From Cynocephalus volans (lineage: Eukaryota; Chordata; Mammalia; Dermoptera; Cynocephalidae): DNA of 64,000 bases. Under the pieces are notes generated by a model, which searched no databases, was not told where the DNA came from, and worked only from the letters and a program-made list of their open reading frames with translations. Shown in pieces: positions 1-58,986 of the stretch. Within the stretch, counting starts at the first letter, position 1. Every line of letters begins with the position of its first letter. The stretch covers positions 14,962,130 to 15,026,129 of the forward strand of contig NC_084475.1 of the NCBI RefSeq assembly GCF_027409185.1, read 5' to 3'. A program made the position numbers and the translations under genes.

Positions 1-465
1 GAAACATGTGAAGCAAATTTGTCAACCTGTGTACAAGTGATGTCAATTCCTGCAATGTGGGGTAAGTACAAAATACCGTACGAAAAGTGACGCCATGGCG
101 TTGTGGGCCACCAGACCCCATCCTGCACTCGTGGGAGGGTGTCTGGGAATAACGTCGAGGGATGGCTGTTTGGGAGCAGAATTTATCCCACAGATGTATG
201 TGTGTGAACTCACCATATGTACGGATGGTCACGGCAGCAGGGTGTGTGCCAGCTAGATTGAAACAAGCTAAATCCATCTGTAGGGACTGCTGCTGACAAT
301 CCTGGTTCTCCCGCACAATGGAAAGCCACGCAGCTGTCAAAATGAATGGGGCAGCTCCTTAGGTGCCGATATGGCGTGATTTCCAAGATTTATCATGAAA
401 ACCAAACCAAAACAAACAAGGTGCAGAACAGTGTGTGGAGAGAGTACTACTTTTTATTTATTCGA
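1..465. other. DNAI2 intron, no recognised feature
   Basis: Unique-looking intronic sequence left of the first visible exon. I see no ORF, exon or recognisable repeat in it. Confidence 0.5.
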
Positions 466-560
466 TTTTTTTTTTCAGCTGGTGGGTGCAGGGATTCGAA
501 CCCTTGACGTTGGTGTTCCCAATACTATGCTCTAACTAAGTGAGCTAACTGGGCTGCCCT
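466..560 (-). repeat. tRNA-Ile-derived SINE (CYN-like), inverted
   Basis: Read on the minus strand it has the box-A-like stretch TTAGCTCACTTAGTTAGAGC, the box-B stretch GGGTTCGAATCCC and a short poly(A) (poly-T on plus at 465-475). This is the layout of a tRNA-derived SINE whose head resembles tRNA-Ile(AAT). First of three copies crowded into 650 bp. Confidence 0.8.
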
Positions 561-849
561 GCTTTGGGTTTAAAATGTACGTGTGTATACACATATGTAT
601 GCATAAGTTTTCAACTCATTTGGGCAAGTACCAAGGAGAATGACAGCTGGATTCCCCTCCCATTTTTATTTTAATAGGGATAGAAAATCAGGCTCAGGCT
701 CAAAACTTTCAGCAGGTGAACGTGTCAGACTAGAATTTAATGTTTTGTTTCCATTGTTTTCATTTTTATTATTACCTTCTATTTATGAGTGGTGAGATTG
801 GTTTTCCATTTATGGGAGTCTTATAAACTTTGTTTTTAGTTTGTTTTAT

Positions 850-942
850 TTTTGGCACCTGGCCAGTGAGGGGATCGAAACCCCTGACTTTGGTGTTATC
901 AGCACTGTGTTCTGACCAAATGAGCTAACCAAGGCCAGCCCC
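850..942 (-). repeat. tRNA-Ile-derived SINE (CYN-like), inverted
   Basis: Minus-strand copy with GGCCTTGGTTAGCTCATTTG at its head and a diverged box B (GGGTTTCGATCCCC). Poly(A) is reduced to an A/T-rich stretch. It is more diverged than the copies at 1003 and 50203. Confidence 0.75.
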
Positions 943-999
943 TAAACTTTGTTTTTAAAATAGATTAGATTTCTCTGAGTGTGATTGTTTGAATATTTT

Positions 1000-1002
<3 letters not shown>

Positions 1003-1030
<28 letters not shown>

Positions 1031-1115
1031 GTGGCTGGCTGGTATGGGGATCTGAACCCTTGACCTTGGTATTATCAACACCATGCTCTAACTAGCTGAG
1101 CAAACAGCCAGCCCC
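1003..1115 (-). repeat. tRNA-Ile-derived SINE (CYN-like), inverted
   Basis: Minus-strand copy with GGGGCTGGCTG head, TTAGAGCATGGTG core, GGGTTCAGATCCCC box B and a ~28 nt poly(A) (poly-T 1003-1030). It lies about 100 bp upstream of a DNAI2 coding exon. Confidence 0.8.
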
Positions 1116-1207
1116 TATTTTTTGAATTTCTTAAAGGAAAACTTTAGTCAATAAGAAATTAGGGGAGCCTCACACTCTAGCCTTCTGCCTTCTTTGCTCT
1201 GCCCTGA

Positions 1208-23838
<22,631 letters not shown>

Positions 23839-24525
23839 AAGGTCGCCCTTCCACTGCCGCGCGGGGCCTGTGTGTGCCTTCCTTTCCTACGTCTTGGGGC
23901 TGCCCTAGTCTTACAAGTGGGGAGCTGAGCTTCTCCCTTAAAGCGTCACTGCGTAGGGGAGAGCGTCAGGTCCCTGGCCATCCCCCACCCCCAACAAATC
24001 AATGGCCCACACTGACTCACTGGAGTCGAGTCCTGAGCAGCCCCTTGGAGGGGGAAGGGGCAGGGCTCGTCCCCGAGCTCACGCCTCGCTTGTCTTAGCC
24101 ACCATGAGCACCCACCGAGGCCAGCTCCACCTTAGGGCTCTTGCAGCCTCTGGCCTGGCCCTGGATGATCCCTTGGATTCAGCTGCTCCTGGGCTTCTCC
24201 GACCGTCACCGTCCCTGCAAGCTTGCAAAGCCTCATCTGGGCTTGCCACAGCCATGGTGGGGCCTCAGAGAGACCCGGGGAGGGGGAAAGGGCTTCTCCT
24301 TCCCTGTTATCAACCTTCCTTGTCCACCTACAAGTTGAGAACAGAAAGTCTGTCCACTGCTAAGATGCCTGTCTGAGCTGCTCCCCAGCATGTGTACACA
24401 CAGCCTCGTCGGAGGCCTCCGGTGTGGGGGAGGGTAGGTGGACGCCGTGAGCTGGCTTATTCTGGGACACTTGATGCTTGCTTTCATCTTAATTCTTGTA
24501 AAATTAAACTGCTAATGACGATTCC
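23839..24525 (+). other. DNAI2: DNAI2 3' UTR
   Basis: Non-coding sequence between the DNAI2 stop and the first good poly(A) signal, with no further splice pair needed. The 3' boundary is inferred from ATTAAA at 24503-24508 plus a typical 15-20 nt to cleavage; a GT-rich stretch follows. The exact end needs transcript data. Confidence 0.65.
24503..24508 (+). terminator. DNAI2: DNAI2 poly(A) signal (ATTAAA variant)
   Basis: ATTAAA, the commonest variant of AATAAA, lies about 665 nt after the stop codon. A GT-rich region (ttggtcctcattgtgcgt) begins about 25 nt downstream, as expected of a cleavage-site downstream element. No AATAAA was seen between the stop and this site. Confidence 0.65.
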
Positions 24526-24619
24526 AACAGTTGGTCCTCATTGTGCGTCCTGCGCTGAGAGACTTGCACACCACCCTCGCGGTTCTTTCATGGAGCCCCT
24601 GGAAGCTCTGTGCTCTGCT

Positions 24620-25300
24620 TGTCCTTATACTACTGAGGAGGAAATGGAGGTTCGGGAAAGGTGCAGGGATTTGCCCAAGTCACAGAGCTAGGGAGGGGAT
24701 AGAGTGGGGATAGAAGCCCATGCAGCCGACTCCCGACCTTGCACAGCAATCAACCGTGGGCCCGGCACTGTGCAGGGCCTGCAGGGGCTCTGAGGTGGGC
24801 AGTGAGCTGCCACAGGGGTCCCCTGAGACCACAGCTCCACAGAGCAGTCAGTGATCATTACCAGAAAGGTCGGTAGAGTAAGAGGTCACCTCAGAGCCAA
24901 CTCTGCACCAGGAGAAGTCCCCTGACCACCGTTCATTCTGTGCATGTCAGCTGACCTTGGCAGGGATCCAAAGCACCGTTTAAAAATGCCTGTGTTAAGA
25001 ATCTAATTAAGGAAGGACCCAGGGCCAGCCGCTCCTTGTGCCCAAAGAAAAAAATAACAAGTTGCAATGTTTTTTGAGTTGCTCTGTGGCTAGACCTTGA
25101 TAAACACAATAATCTCAGGTCACATTTATTTAGTGCTTGGTCTATCATGAGAGCCCCAGGACTGATTTCAGCATCCTCAACCCCCCATCACAGATGTGGC
25201 AGGCGAGACACAGAGAACATCTGCTGAGTCTGATGGGAGCAGGTGGCAGAGCTGAGACTCCAGCCCAGAGTCCTGGCCCCAGAGCCTGCACTATTCATAC
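24620..25300 (-). repeat. Two diverged MIR fragments, inverted
   Basis: 24625-24735 (actgaggaggaaatggaggtt, gggatttgcccaagtcacagag) and 25165-25300 (ccccatcacagatgtggcagg, ctgagactccagcccagagtcc) read as complements of MIR cores. The sequence between shows nothing clear. Confidence 0.45.
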
Positions 25301-25439
25301 CACACTCGCAGGTCCCCCCGGTAAGAGGGTAAGAGGAGTGGGCTTGACCAGTTTTCCACTCCCTGCCCAGCACTGCCATCTAGGCTCAGGCAGAGGGAGC
25401 CGTGAGGGCATGACAGGCTCCTCACTGTGCGAGGACACA

Positions 25440-25650
25440 GGGAGCTCTCTACTGGGTGATTTTGCCACCCCCAATAGAAACATTTGGCAACATCTGGGGA
25501 CATTTTGGATTAACACAACTGGTAAGGAGAATGCAGGGGTAGAGGACAGGGACGCAGCTCAATATCCCACAATGCACAGAACAGCCTCCACCACAAAGTA
25601 TGATCCTGTCCAGAATGTCAATAGAGTCACAGTGGAGAAACCCAAACTTA
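25440..25650 (+). repeat. MER5A-like hAT-Charlie element
   Basis: Ordered blocks ggtgattttgccacccccaa, acatttggcaacatctggg, acaactggtaagg, acaatgcacagaacagcc and gtcaatagagtcac match a MER5A-type MITE. A second copy is at 39968-40148. Confidence 0.7.
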
Positions 25651-26739
25651 GAAAAGTCCATCCAAATGAGATGCCCCGGGAGTAAGTCCAAGATCTGTGG
25701 TGTGTCAACCTGGACACGCCAACGGACCCCCGGTGGGAGGCTGGCACCATGATCTCCAAAGCAGGAGAACGTCCTTTTGCTGTACTAGAATTTTGGCCTT
25801 TGGCTTGTGTGTGCAAAAAGGGGCCACCTGCTGGGGTCTGCAGATCCTTCACTATGGGTACAGAGAGTGCCACTGTACAGGGATGGCATTCGAGGAATGT
25901 GCCGTGGGAGGAGAGAGGAAAACCCTCAGATAGTTCCAGGCAAAGTGCAGCATGACCTCTGTGGATGTGGTGCCTGTCGTGGCTGACCTCATGGTGATGA
26001 CATTCACTGTCTCACTCACCAGCCTCAGCAGGAACCTGTCTCTTATTCCCTTCCAAAGGGAGCAAGACAAAACCATGATGCATCATCAGAGAGCCAGAGG
26101 CCACTGGAAAAACCCACCCCCGTGGGTGTGGAATGTGGACTGTGGAATGCCTGGGGGTGGGACACATCGAGCAGGGTTGGAAAGTGGCAGAAGCAGCGGC
26201 TGGACTCAAATGTCCACAGCACAGTTATGTCCCTCCTGTCCGTGCCCACCTGGGGGGAGGGTGTGCTTCTTTGACCTTTCCTTCTCAGCTGACTTGATTA
26301 ATAAATGTGCCACTTAACCAATGATGCTTCAGCTGCAGCTGTGACAGCTGAGTGGCTACTGGGAGAATCACTGTCCACCGTTCCTTTCCAGGTGGCACCT
26401 GGGGACTGTGGGCCCCAGGACAGGACCCTCGGGAAGGACCTGCTTGCCCTTTGCCAGTAACAAAATAAAGTACTCCCCAGGGTCCAGAGGTCCCTGAGAT
26501 GTTATTGACCCCCAAGCGAGAGGCAAAGGTGACTGACTGCCGATGACCTACCAGGGTCAGCTCAGCATCCCAAGACCCAAGAGCTGGCACCTCAGAGCGC
26601 TGAGGACCTTGAGATGGGAATGCAGATGGAAGCAATGTTTCCTGGAGCTGCAGGCCGGGAAGTGTGAGCCCAGCCCCGGGGCTTGCCATCTGGATAATTC
26701 ACCTTCACTCAGCTCTGTGCCGGGAATGGCCACAGAGCC

Positions 26740-27960
26740 ACAAACGCACCAGATGCAGGTCCCCTCTGCTGGAGCTTGTCCGCTTGTGGGAAACACAGAA
26801 AGCTAACGCATACACAGACACCTATGGAATGACGGTTGTGCAAAGCGACATTTTAAGGAAGAGTATGCGGTGCTATGAAAGAAATAATGGGGGAAGTAAC
26901 CTAGACTCTGGACAGAAGGAAGCTGTCAGGGGAGCCTCCATGAGAAAGTGACAATGAAGCAGAGACCCTAAGAAAGACCATGAGGCAGGCAGATGGTGTG
27001 TGAGCATATGTGTGGGCACGTGTCTGCATTGTGTGTAAGAACGTGTGTGCACATGTGACTATATGGATGTCTATTGTGGTGTGCGAGCACGTGTGTGCAC
27101 ATGTGTGCGCATGTAATTATGTGGATGTCTGTACTGTGGTGTGTGAGCAAACGTGTGTACATGTGTGATTATGTGTATGTCTGTACTGTGGTGTGTGTGC
27201 ACATGTGTACATGTGTGTTTATGTGGATGTCTGTACTGTGGTGCATGAACACACGTGTGATTATATGTATGTCTGTACTGTAGTGTGTGTGCACGTGATT
27301 ATTGGATGTCTGTACTGTGGTGTGAGCACATGTGTGTGCACGTGTGACTGTGGATTTCTGTACTGTGGTGCATGAGAGCACACGTATGTGCATGTGTGAT
27401 TGTGTGGATGTCTGTACTGTGGTGCATGAGCACATGTGTGTACATGTGTGATTATGTGTATGTCTATACTGTGGTGCATGAGCACATGTGATTATGTAAA
27501 TGTCTGTACTGTGGTGTGAATACATGTGTGTGCATGTGTGATTGTGTGGATGTCTTTACTGTGGTGCGTGCACACGTGTGTGCACATGTGATTATGTAAA
27601 TATCTGTACCGTGGTGTGAATACATGTGTGTGCATGTGTGTGCATGTGGATGCCTGTTCTGTGGTGTGTGTGCACGTGTGATTATGTGGATGTCTGATTG
27701 TGGGGAGTGAGCACACTGTGTGTACATGTGACTATGTGGATTTCTGTATGGAGGGGGCGCTCCGGGCAGGGGAGGTAGCAGGCACAATGCTCCAAGGAGA
27801 AAAGAGGCTGGTGCTGCTCTGTTGGACCAACAGGGAGAGGTCAGCGTGGCTGAAGTGCGGCGAGAGAGGGCTAGAGCCAGGGAATGAGCCTGGAGAGCAC
27901 ACTGGAGTTGGTGGGGTGGGCTGTGAAGGTGCCTTAAAGGACTTTGATCACCAGTAATGA
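26740..27960 (+). repeat. Ancient LINE-type remnant split by the minisatellite
   Basis: Flanks of the tandem array look like one old LINE tail: 26800-26990 (gacattttaaggaagagtatgcggtgc, aggcaggcagat) and 27750-27960 (gaggctggtgctgctctg, ggagaggtcagcgtggctgaag, ggtgccttaaaggactttg). This is inferred from block order only. Confidence 0.35.
26995..27745 (+). repeat. GT-rich minisatellite, ~15 units of ~40-50 bp
   Basis: Tandem copies built on the anchor GATGTCTGTACTGTGGTG and a variable tail such as GAGCACATGTGTGTGCATGTG. Anchors fall near 27129, 27179, 27229, 27271, 27308, 27352, 27411, 27461, 27501, 27551, 27601, 27651, 27690 and 27740, so spacing is mostly 50 with shorter ~40 bp variants. 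It is almost wholly alternating purine/pyrimidine (TG/CA, CACGTG). Long minus-strand open frames here (His/Thr-rich) are a by-product of the repeat, not genes. Confidence 0.9.
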
Positions 27961-27984
27961 AGGCTGTCCTAACTGGTGACCACA

Positions 27985-30735
27985 CAATGTCCTCCCAATC
28001 AGCCCCCGGCTGCCTCCCTCGAGGCCTTCCCCTGTGAGCAGGTGCATGATCAAGCCACTCCCCTACTCCCCAGTGATCTCAGGAGAAAGGTCAAAGTCCT
28101 TTCTGATGGCCACCCAAGACAGCCTTCATTACAGGTGGCGAGTCCTAGCTTAGCAGGAGGAGCTACTAGAAGTGTGAATGGGTTTCTCAGGGTCCCTTCA
28201 GCATCTGAACCCCAAACCTAGAAAGGGGATACTGGGCTTCTTAAGAGAAAAATCCTCAATAAATGCTTTGTTTTCCCAATAACTCTCTTCATTTCACCTC
28301 CCAAACTCTAACTCGGAGGAGTCAAGCCTATGAGAAGCCATGGCCAGCTCACGAGCAGGTTGGACTTTGGTCTCTTAGGCCCTAGAAGCTCAAAGGGTTT
28401 CAGAAAGTGCTCAGAGCTCATTGAAACCAGTGGTTTCCGACTGCAGGTGGGTTTGGGGAGAGGTGGAGAATGTCATATATCTCTGATTGGAAATACTTTT
28501 GTGACATGGAAAAGGTCACTGATGTCATTAACACTCCATGTGGCAGCAGGGCCTTTTCATTAGCTAAGGGAGGTTTTGCCCCATGGAAGGCCAGCTTCAG
28601 GTAAATGAAGACTTCAATGAGCACAGAAAGGCCTGAACCCAAGCAGGTTTTTGGTAACCTTTGATATATGTGGTTTAACCAGCACCAGCAGTTCTTCAGC
28701 CTCCCTGAGCCTAAGGATCCCGGTAGGTAAAAGGGATTCTCACGGAGATTGAATGTGACAAGGCTGATTCAGCACCTGGCGTGGCCTCTGGCAGGTCCCG
28801 GGTGTTCACTAAACTGTGGCTTCCAAGGCTGAGAAAGAATGGCGGTGATGGAACCAGAGCCTGTAAATGCCATGACTGACGACGTGCCAGCTATTTGCAG
28901 GGATCTTAGATGTCTTCATGTGGGTCTAAGTTGAATGCTGTTGCATGTGTAACCAGGTTTGCCCGAGTAGATTCCTTGCCCGTTCATTGACTAAAGTCTC
29001 ACTGGGCACTGTACTGGAAATGGCAAGACACAGCTTCAGGTGTGGCTGGATCCAGCAGCTCAAATGATGTCATTCAATTCCTCTCTGCAAAGCTTCTTTC
29101 TTTACCTTGGTCTCACACTCTCCTGCTACAGTACAGTTCCTTGCATTGGATAGGGGGAGGGATTGGGCATGATGCCAGGCTCCCCTAGGCTTAGTCATCT
29201 CAACCAGTAATTCCAAAGGTAGGAGAAAGCTCCCCTCTCCCAGTGTAACAAATCCCAGGGAAAGGCCCTCATTGGCTCAGTTCGAGTCATAGCCCACGCT
29301 CTTGGACCAATCACTGTGCCCAAGGCCAAGCCTAGACTGCATGCCCTCTGCCATGGCCGGAGACAGGATAGGGTACTGTGATGGGCTCCAGCAGAACCAC
29401 AGGGACCAGGGGAGAGGCAGTTTCCCAAAGGAAGGGAGAGGGGACATGTAAGATGACTTTTGAAGGAATTAGCCAGACAAGTAAGTGGAAGATGGGCCCT
29501 CCAGGACAGAGTGGCAGGAACAAAGCCCAGGGACAAGAGGAGGGAGCTTCTTGGCCAGAGGATTGCGTGGGGCTGAGCAGGGCCAGAGCAGGGGTGGGAG
29601 GAGGGGATGAGCCAAAGATGGAGCAGACTCCAGACTACAGGGCTGGCTCCATACAGCAGGCAGTGGGGAGCCAGGGCAGGATTTCTAGTAAGGTGGTGAC
29701 ACAGATCTGTCTTTTAGAATGGTGAGGGTGTGGAAAGTGGATCGGAAGGGAGCAAAACTGGAAGTGAAGAGACTGGGCAGAATGCTGCGGTCATCCAGAT
29801 GAGAAACTGTGGAGTCCCAGTCTGTGGACAGTGGCGGTGGGGATGGAGAGGAGGGACAGAGGCAGCGGGGTAGGAGGAGGGGTTCCAGGACAGGATCAGT
29901 GCGTAGAGAGTGTGTATCGAGCCCTCACCAAGCGCCTGGGTCTCTGCTCTCAAGGAGCTTACTCTGATGGCTCTGCAAGAGTTTTGTGGACAAGGAGAGG
30001 AGGGGTCTGACGTGGAGGATGAAGAAGTATTTGATGGCCGTACGTTGGAAAGGGTTTACCAGGAGAAGGACTAGCATGAGCAAGGAAGGAAGGACCCAGC
30101 ACTAGTGTGTGTTTGGGAACAGACAAGCGGTCACGATGAGCGGAAACCTAAATCCCCAGAGCAGAATGGTGCTCAGTGAGGCCTGGCAGGAGGCTGCAAG
30201 GAGGTGTGGAGCATGAGAGATCTGCCTTTACTTCTGCACTAGAGCTACACCTTGCAAAAATAGGGCAGATCCAGCAGGCAGTGACCTGGGCAGGGGGCAC
30301 AGCAAGAGACCACGACATTGTCCAGGTGAGAAGGGTCAAAGCTGGCGCCCAGGAGGTGAGGAGACAATGAAAAGCAAGAATACTTGTGAGACAGAATTTA
30401 CAGGATTAGAAGGTAGAAAATGAGGGGAAATAGCAAGTAAAAAATGACAAAGAAACGGGTAACGGGATGGTGGTTTCATTGACAAAAACATGTCAAACTG
30501 AAGAAACTGTGAACATAGATGACTCTGTGATGCGTCTCCATGTAAGACGGGCTGGGACCTCCTGCTCAGAAGCTTATTATTTTTACCCATCAATCACCAT
30601 GGCATCCTGTGGGGGGACTGATGCATGTAGAGGAATAGAAAAGAAAAGGAAAAACAGCTATAGCCCAACTGACAAGGGGCCTCCTTGGCTGACCCAAATA
30701 GATTCTATTCAGGAGTCTGAAATGCAAGCACGACT
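27985..30735. other. Intergenic DNAI2-KIF19, old diverged sequence
   Basis: No exon-like or conserved reading frame. Parts of 29370-30100 (ggagagggacatgtaagatgac, caggacaggatcagtg) resemble old LINE-tail sequence, but I cannot assign them. Confidence 0.4.
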
Positions 30736-30737
30736 AT

Positions 30738-31131
30738 CTTAGTCAGCTTTCTGTTGCTTAGACTACCTGAAATTGAGTAATTTATACAGAAATTAAATTT
30801 ATTTCTTACAGTTCTGAAGACTGGGAAGTCCAAATTCAAGAGGCACATCTGGTGAGGGCCTTCTTGCTGGTGGGGACTCTGCAGAGTCCCGAGACAGCAC
30901 AGGGCATCACATGGCAAGGGGGCTGAGCATGCTGGCTCAGGTCTTTCTTCCTCTTCTTATAAAGCCACCAGTCCACTCTCATGATAACCCATTAATCCGT
31001 TAACCCATTAATCCACGAATAGGTGACTTGGTCATGAGGGCAGAGTCACCCCTTAAAGGGCCCACCCCTCAAATACTGACATATTGGAGATTAAGTTTCA
31101 ACATGAGTTTTGGTGGAGACAAACCATAGCA
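30738..31131 (-). mobile_element. MaLR-type LTR (MST/MLT-like), inverted
   Basis: On the minus strand it starts TGCTATGGTTTGTCTCCACC, continues AACTCATGTTGAAACTTAAT and ends near AGCTGACTAAGA, the layout of a mammalian MaLR LTR. About 395 bp; no internal sequence. Confidence 0.7.
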
Positions 31132-31139
31132 ATGACACA

Positions 31140-32080
31140 TCCTGAAAACTCACCTGGTTCTTGTTGCAATATGCCTATTTGCAAATGGGCCAGCTCAGGC
31201 TGCAGCCTCAGGGGCAGCCTGGGCCAGAGAACAGGACAAAACCCAGGACCGCTACAGGAGGACTGGTTTCCACTAAGCTTTACTTGGTTTATCTATTTGC
31301 CAAACCCAAGGCCACAGGCTGCTTCTTGCCACTTGTTTATTAATAACTATCCCCAACACGATCTCCTCAGGGGCAGCCCGGGAAGCCAGTCCCAGGGCAC
31401 AGTCTGGCATCAGGGCTCTGTCTGGCCGTGTGCCCAGCTGATACAGCCCCGGGGATGCAAGCTCTTCCTCCCCAGCTCCTTCCATGGGAAGTGAGCCCCA
31501 TCGTGGCTCCCTCTCTGGATCTTTGCAGGAGCTGCCAGGCTCATCTTCAGTGGGGACAGATGACAAAAAAGATGGACCATCAGAATCAGGAGCTCCAACA
31601 TCACCCAGGAAACTGAGTCCCAGAGGGGGGCAGGCAAAACTGGCTCCAGGTGGTTGGGAAAGTCCACCTGAGATTAGAATCCTGTTTTCCTGGGGCCTCC
31701 TGAGGCCGGGAATCTTTCCCCTGTGCTCCTGAGTGTATGATCTTTGTTATTGTCACCTAGACTGGAGACTGCTGCATCTGACCTAGACTTTCTTGCAGTG
31801 TTGCAGCTCTTCCAGCAGGCAGGGAGCCAGAAGGGCACAAGGATCCACCCATCTTGACCCAGATTCTGGGTTTAGGGACACAACCTTGTTTGCTAGTGGG
31901 GTACGCTGAGGCGGGCTCTTCTGTAACACACCCTGGGTTCTATAGGTGCTTCCCCTGTACCACTCGGTTGGGCAGCCTGGGCAAAGGGACAACTCTTATA
32001 CCCACCCTCCCTTTCTCCCCCCCCACCCCCACCCTCGAACAGTGGGTGCAGACACCCACCCTAGAGGCACCAGTCACAGG
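31140..32080. other. KIF19 upstream region, nothing recognised
   Basis: Non-repetitive sequence leading into the CpG island. No poly(A) signal, exon or clear motif was found. Confidence 0.4.
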
Positions 32081-32535
32081 CCCGATGCTCGCAGCACCCA
32101 TGAAAACACAAAGGCCGGCAGGCAGGCAAGAGCTGCGCGTGGCCGAGGGGCAGAAAGAGCGCCTGCCCAGCAAGCCTCGAGCCGGAGGGCGTGGGCAGGC
32201 ACCGGGCGGACGCACCGAGGGCTGCAGGGATGACAGGTGGCACACGCCCGGCGGCGGCGCAGGCTCGGGCGCCTTCCCGGAGGAGGCGGCCAGCTCTCGC
32301 CAGCAGCGCGGGGAGGGGCGGGGCGCCGCCGCCTGTGCCCCGCCTCCTGCCCCGCCTCCAGCCCCGACTGTGCCCCGCCTCCAGCCCCGCCTCCCGGTCA
32401 GCGCCCTTGGCCGCGGGCGCGTCGTTGGTTTCGGGTTGTCAGGCAGCGAGCAGCGCAGGCGGGACCCGGCGGCGGTGGGGGTGCAGCTCGGACATGCCCG
32501 GGGTCGTGGCCTGAGCCCCTCCGCCCTCCGCAAGC
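32080..32535 (+). promoter_or_regulatory. KIF19: KIF19 CpG-island promoter and 5' UTR
   Basis: The densest CpG stretch of the left half of the window, ending at the KIF19 start codon. It holds GGGGCGGGG (about 32314-32322) and a run of CCCCGCC boxes between 32338 and 32393, all Sp1/KLF-type GC boxes in an imperfect ~20 bp tandem layout. No TATA box is present, so initiation is probably dispersed. A degenerate X-box-like half-site pair (GTTGTCAGGCAGC, ~32436-32448) has two mismatches from the RFX consensus and is not claimed as a site. The start point is not determinable from sequence. Confidence 0.75.
32494..32514 (+). promoter_or_regulatory. Short upstream ORF in the KIF19 5' UTR (ATG to TGA, 6 codons)
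   Basis: ATGCCC...GCCTGA encodes MPGVVA and stops 21 nt before the KIF19 ATG at 32536. Context gacATGc has the favourable -3 purine but not +4 G; the main start (agcATGa) is similar. It affects translation only if transcription starts upstream of 32494, which is likely but not shown. Confidence 0.5.
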
Positions 32536-57768
<25,233 letters not shown>

Positions 57769-58270
57769 GGGGCCCTGCCTGGAACCAGCTCTCCTGCCCA
57801 CAAGACTAAACAGGGTGTAGCAGGGAATGGGAGATCAAGGCTGGGCATGTGGGGGTGACCTGGGAGCTGGGGTTCGGGATCTCAGAAGGCTGGGCCTCCT
57901 GAGACCCAGGAACTACGGGGCTGTCTGCCTAACCCTTCCATGCTTTCAGTGCCACCGGGGAAGGGAGGTGAGGCCAGGAGGCGTGGCTGGGATGGCCGGG
58001 TCCATGGTATCCCAGCCCTGGACAGATGCTGTTGCCAAAGCCCTGTGCAGACCTGTGGCCAGTCTCAGCCTTGGAAGTCGGGGAGAGGAGCTGTTAGTGA
58101 CATGGGGCTCCTGGGCCCACACCAGGGGCAAGGGCACATTGGGTGGCTGGGGAAGGGGTCAACAGGCATTTGACATATTATAGCTGGGGGTGGGGGAGGG
58201 AACCTGGTTTTGTTACTTGGCAGTGGCTTTTTTCCCCCTTTTTAACAATAAAATCCCATTTCGGTCTTGA
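57769..58270 (+). other. KIF19: KIF19 3' UTR
   Basis: About 500 nt from the stop codon to ~18 nt past AATAAA (58247-58252). There is no internal poly(A) signal before it. The end is inferred from the signal. Confidence 0.75.
58247..58252 (+). terminator. KIF19: KIF19 poly(A) signal
   Basis: Canonical AATAAA in a T-rich context (tttttaacAATAAAatcc), followed within 40 nt by a T/G-rich stretch (ggtcatgttgg). Confidence 0.85.
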
Positions 58271-58272
58271 CG

Positions 58273-58940
58273 GTCATGTTGGAAACTAGACTTGTCTGGA
58301 ATATGGGACGGCCATAACCAATCTCCCACCCCACCTTCCCACCCCACCCCACCCCCCATCTCCCCTTGGCTGGCTGCGTAGCACCAACCTAGAGACACCT
58401 GGAGAAAGGGCTTTTTCTCTAGACCTCGAGCCTCCTCTCCAGGAAGGGTGGAGCTAGCAAGATGCATTCATCCAATTAGGGACTCGAGGTGGCCCAGACC
58501 ACAGAAAGCCTCACAGCAGAGATGAGGTGGTTGCCCCCTAGGGGTCAGGTCAGATAAATTGCCCAGCTAAGCCCCTCAGCTTCAAGGTGAGAAAACCCCT
58601 GCAAGGGGTACCCAGTTTTCCCAGGCTGCCAGGGCTGGTCGGTCGCTTTGACCATTTGGATGCTCTCACCTGCCTTGTTCCATGTCTGGGTGGGGACTCT
58701 AGGGAAAAGCTCAGTGAAGGGCAGGGGAACTCCCAGCCTTGTGAGACTCTCCCTGGGTTTTTACCCAGGGACTGGGTGGCTCAATCATCCCCTCATCTCT
58801 CCGAGCATTGGTTTATTCAGGACCAAGAAGGCCGCCTTCAAGTGAACTGAGAAATCGGCTCCTGACTTAGACCAGGCATCTGGTCTACCACCCCTCGCCC
58901 AGATTCCACCCCGAGGGGCCAAGCTTGGAGCCACTTCCCA
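58273..58940. other. Convergent KIF19/BTBD17 intergenic gap
   Basis: About 670 bp between two facing 3' ends. Contains a C-rich run (accccaccccacccc, ~58323-58355) and no gene or clear repeat. Confidence 0.55.
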
Positions 58941-58966
58941 GACCCACTGGCCATTTGGGCCAGGCC

Positions 58967-58972
58967 TTTATT
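58967..58972 (-). terminator. BTBD17: BTBD17 poly(A) signal, very close to the stop codon
   Basis: AATAAA on the minus strand (TTTATT on plus) starts 15 nt after the TAG at 58989-58987, predicting a 3' UTR of only ~35-45 nt. No other canonical signal lies within the next few hundred bases downstream on the minus strand. Confidence 0.75.
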
Positions 58973-58986
58973 TGCCAATCCGGAGG

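Noticed and set aside
466-560. Functional tRNA genes at the tRNA-like heads of the SINEs
   Set aside because: Arms are mismatched, the acceptor stem is not closed, and each copy carries a SINE poly(A) tail; they are retroposons, not tRNA genes.
26995-27745. CRISPR-like array
   Set aside because: Unit length varies, there are no unique spacers, and the genome is mammalian; it is a minisatellite.
27169-27985. His/Thr/Cys-rich minus-strand frames of 118 and 173 codons
   Set aside because: Direct translation of the GT-rich minisatellite; near-identical peptide repeats appear in every frame.
32436-32448. X-box in the KIF19 CpG promoter (GTTGTCAGGCAGC)
   Set aside because: Two mismatches to GTNRCC(0-3)RGYAAC; in GC-rich sequence this is expected by chance.
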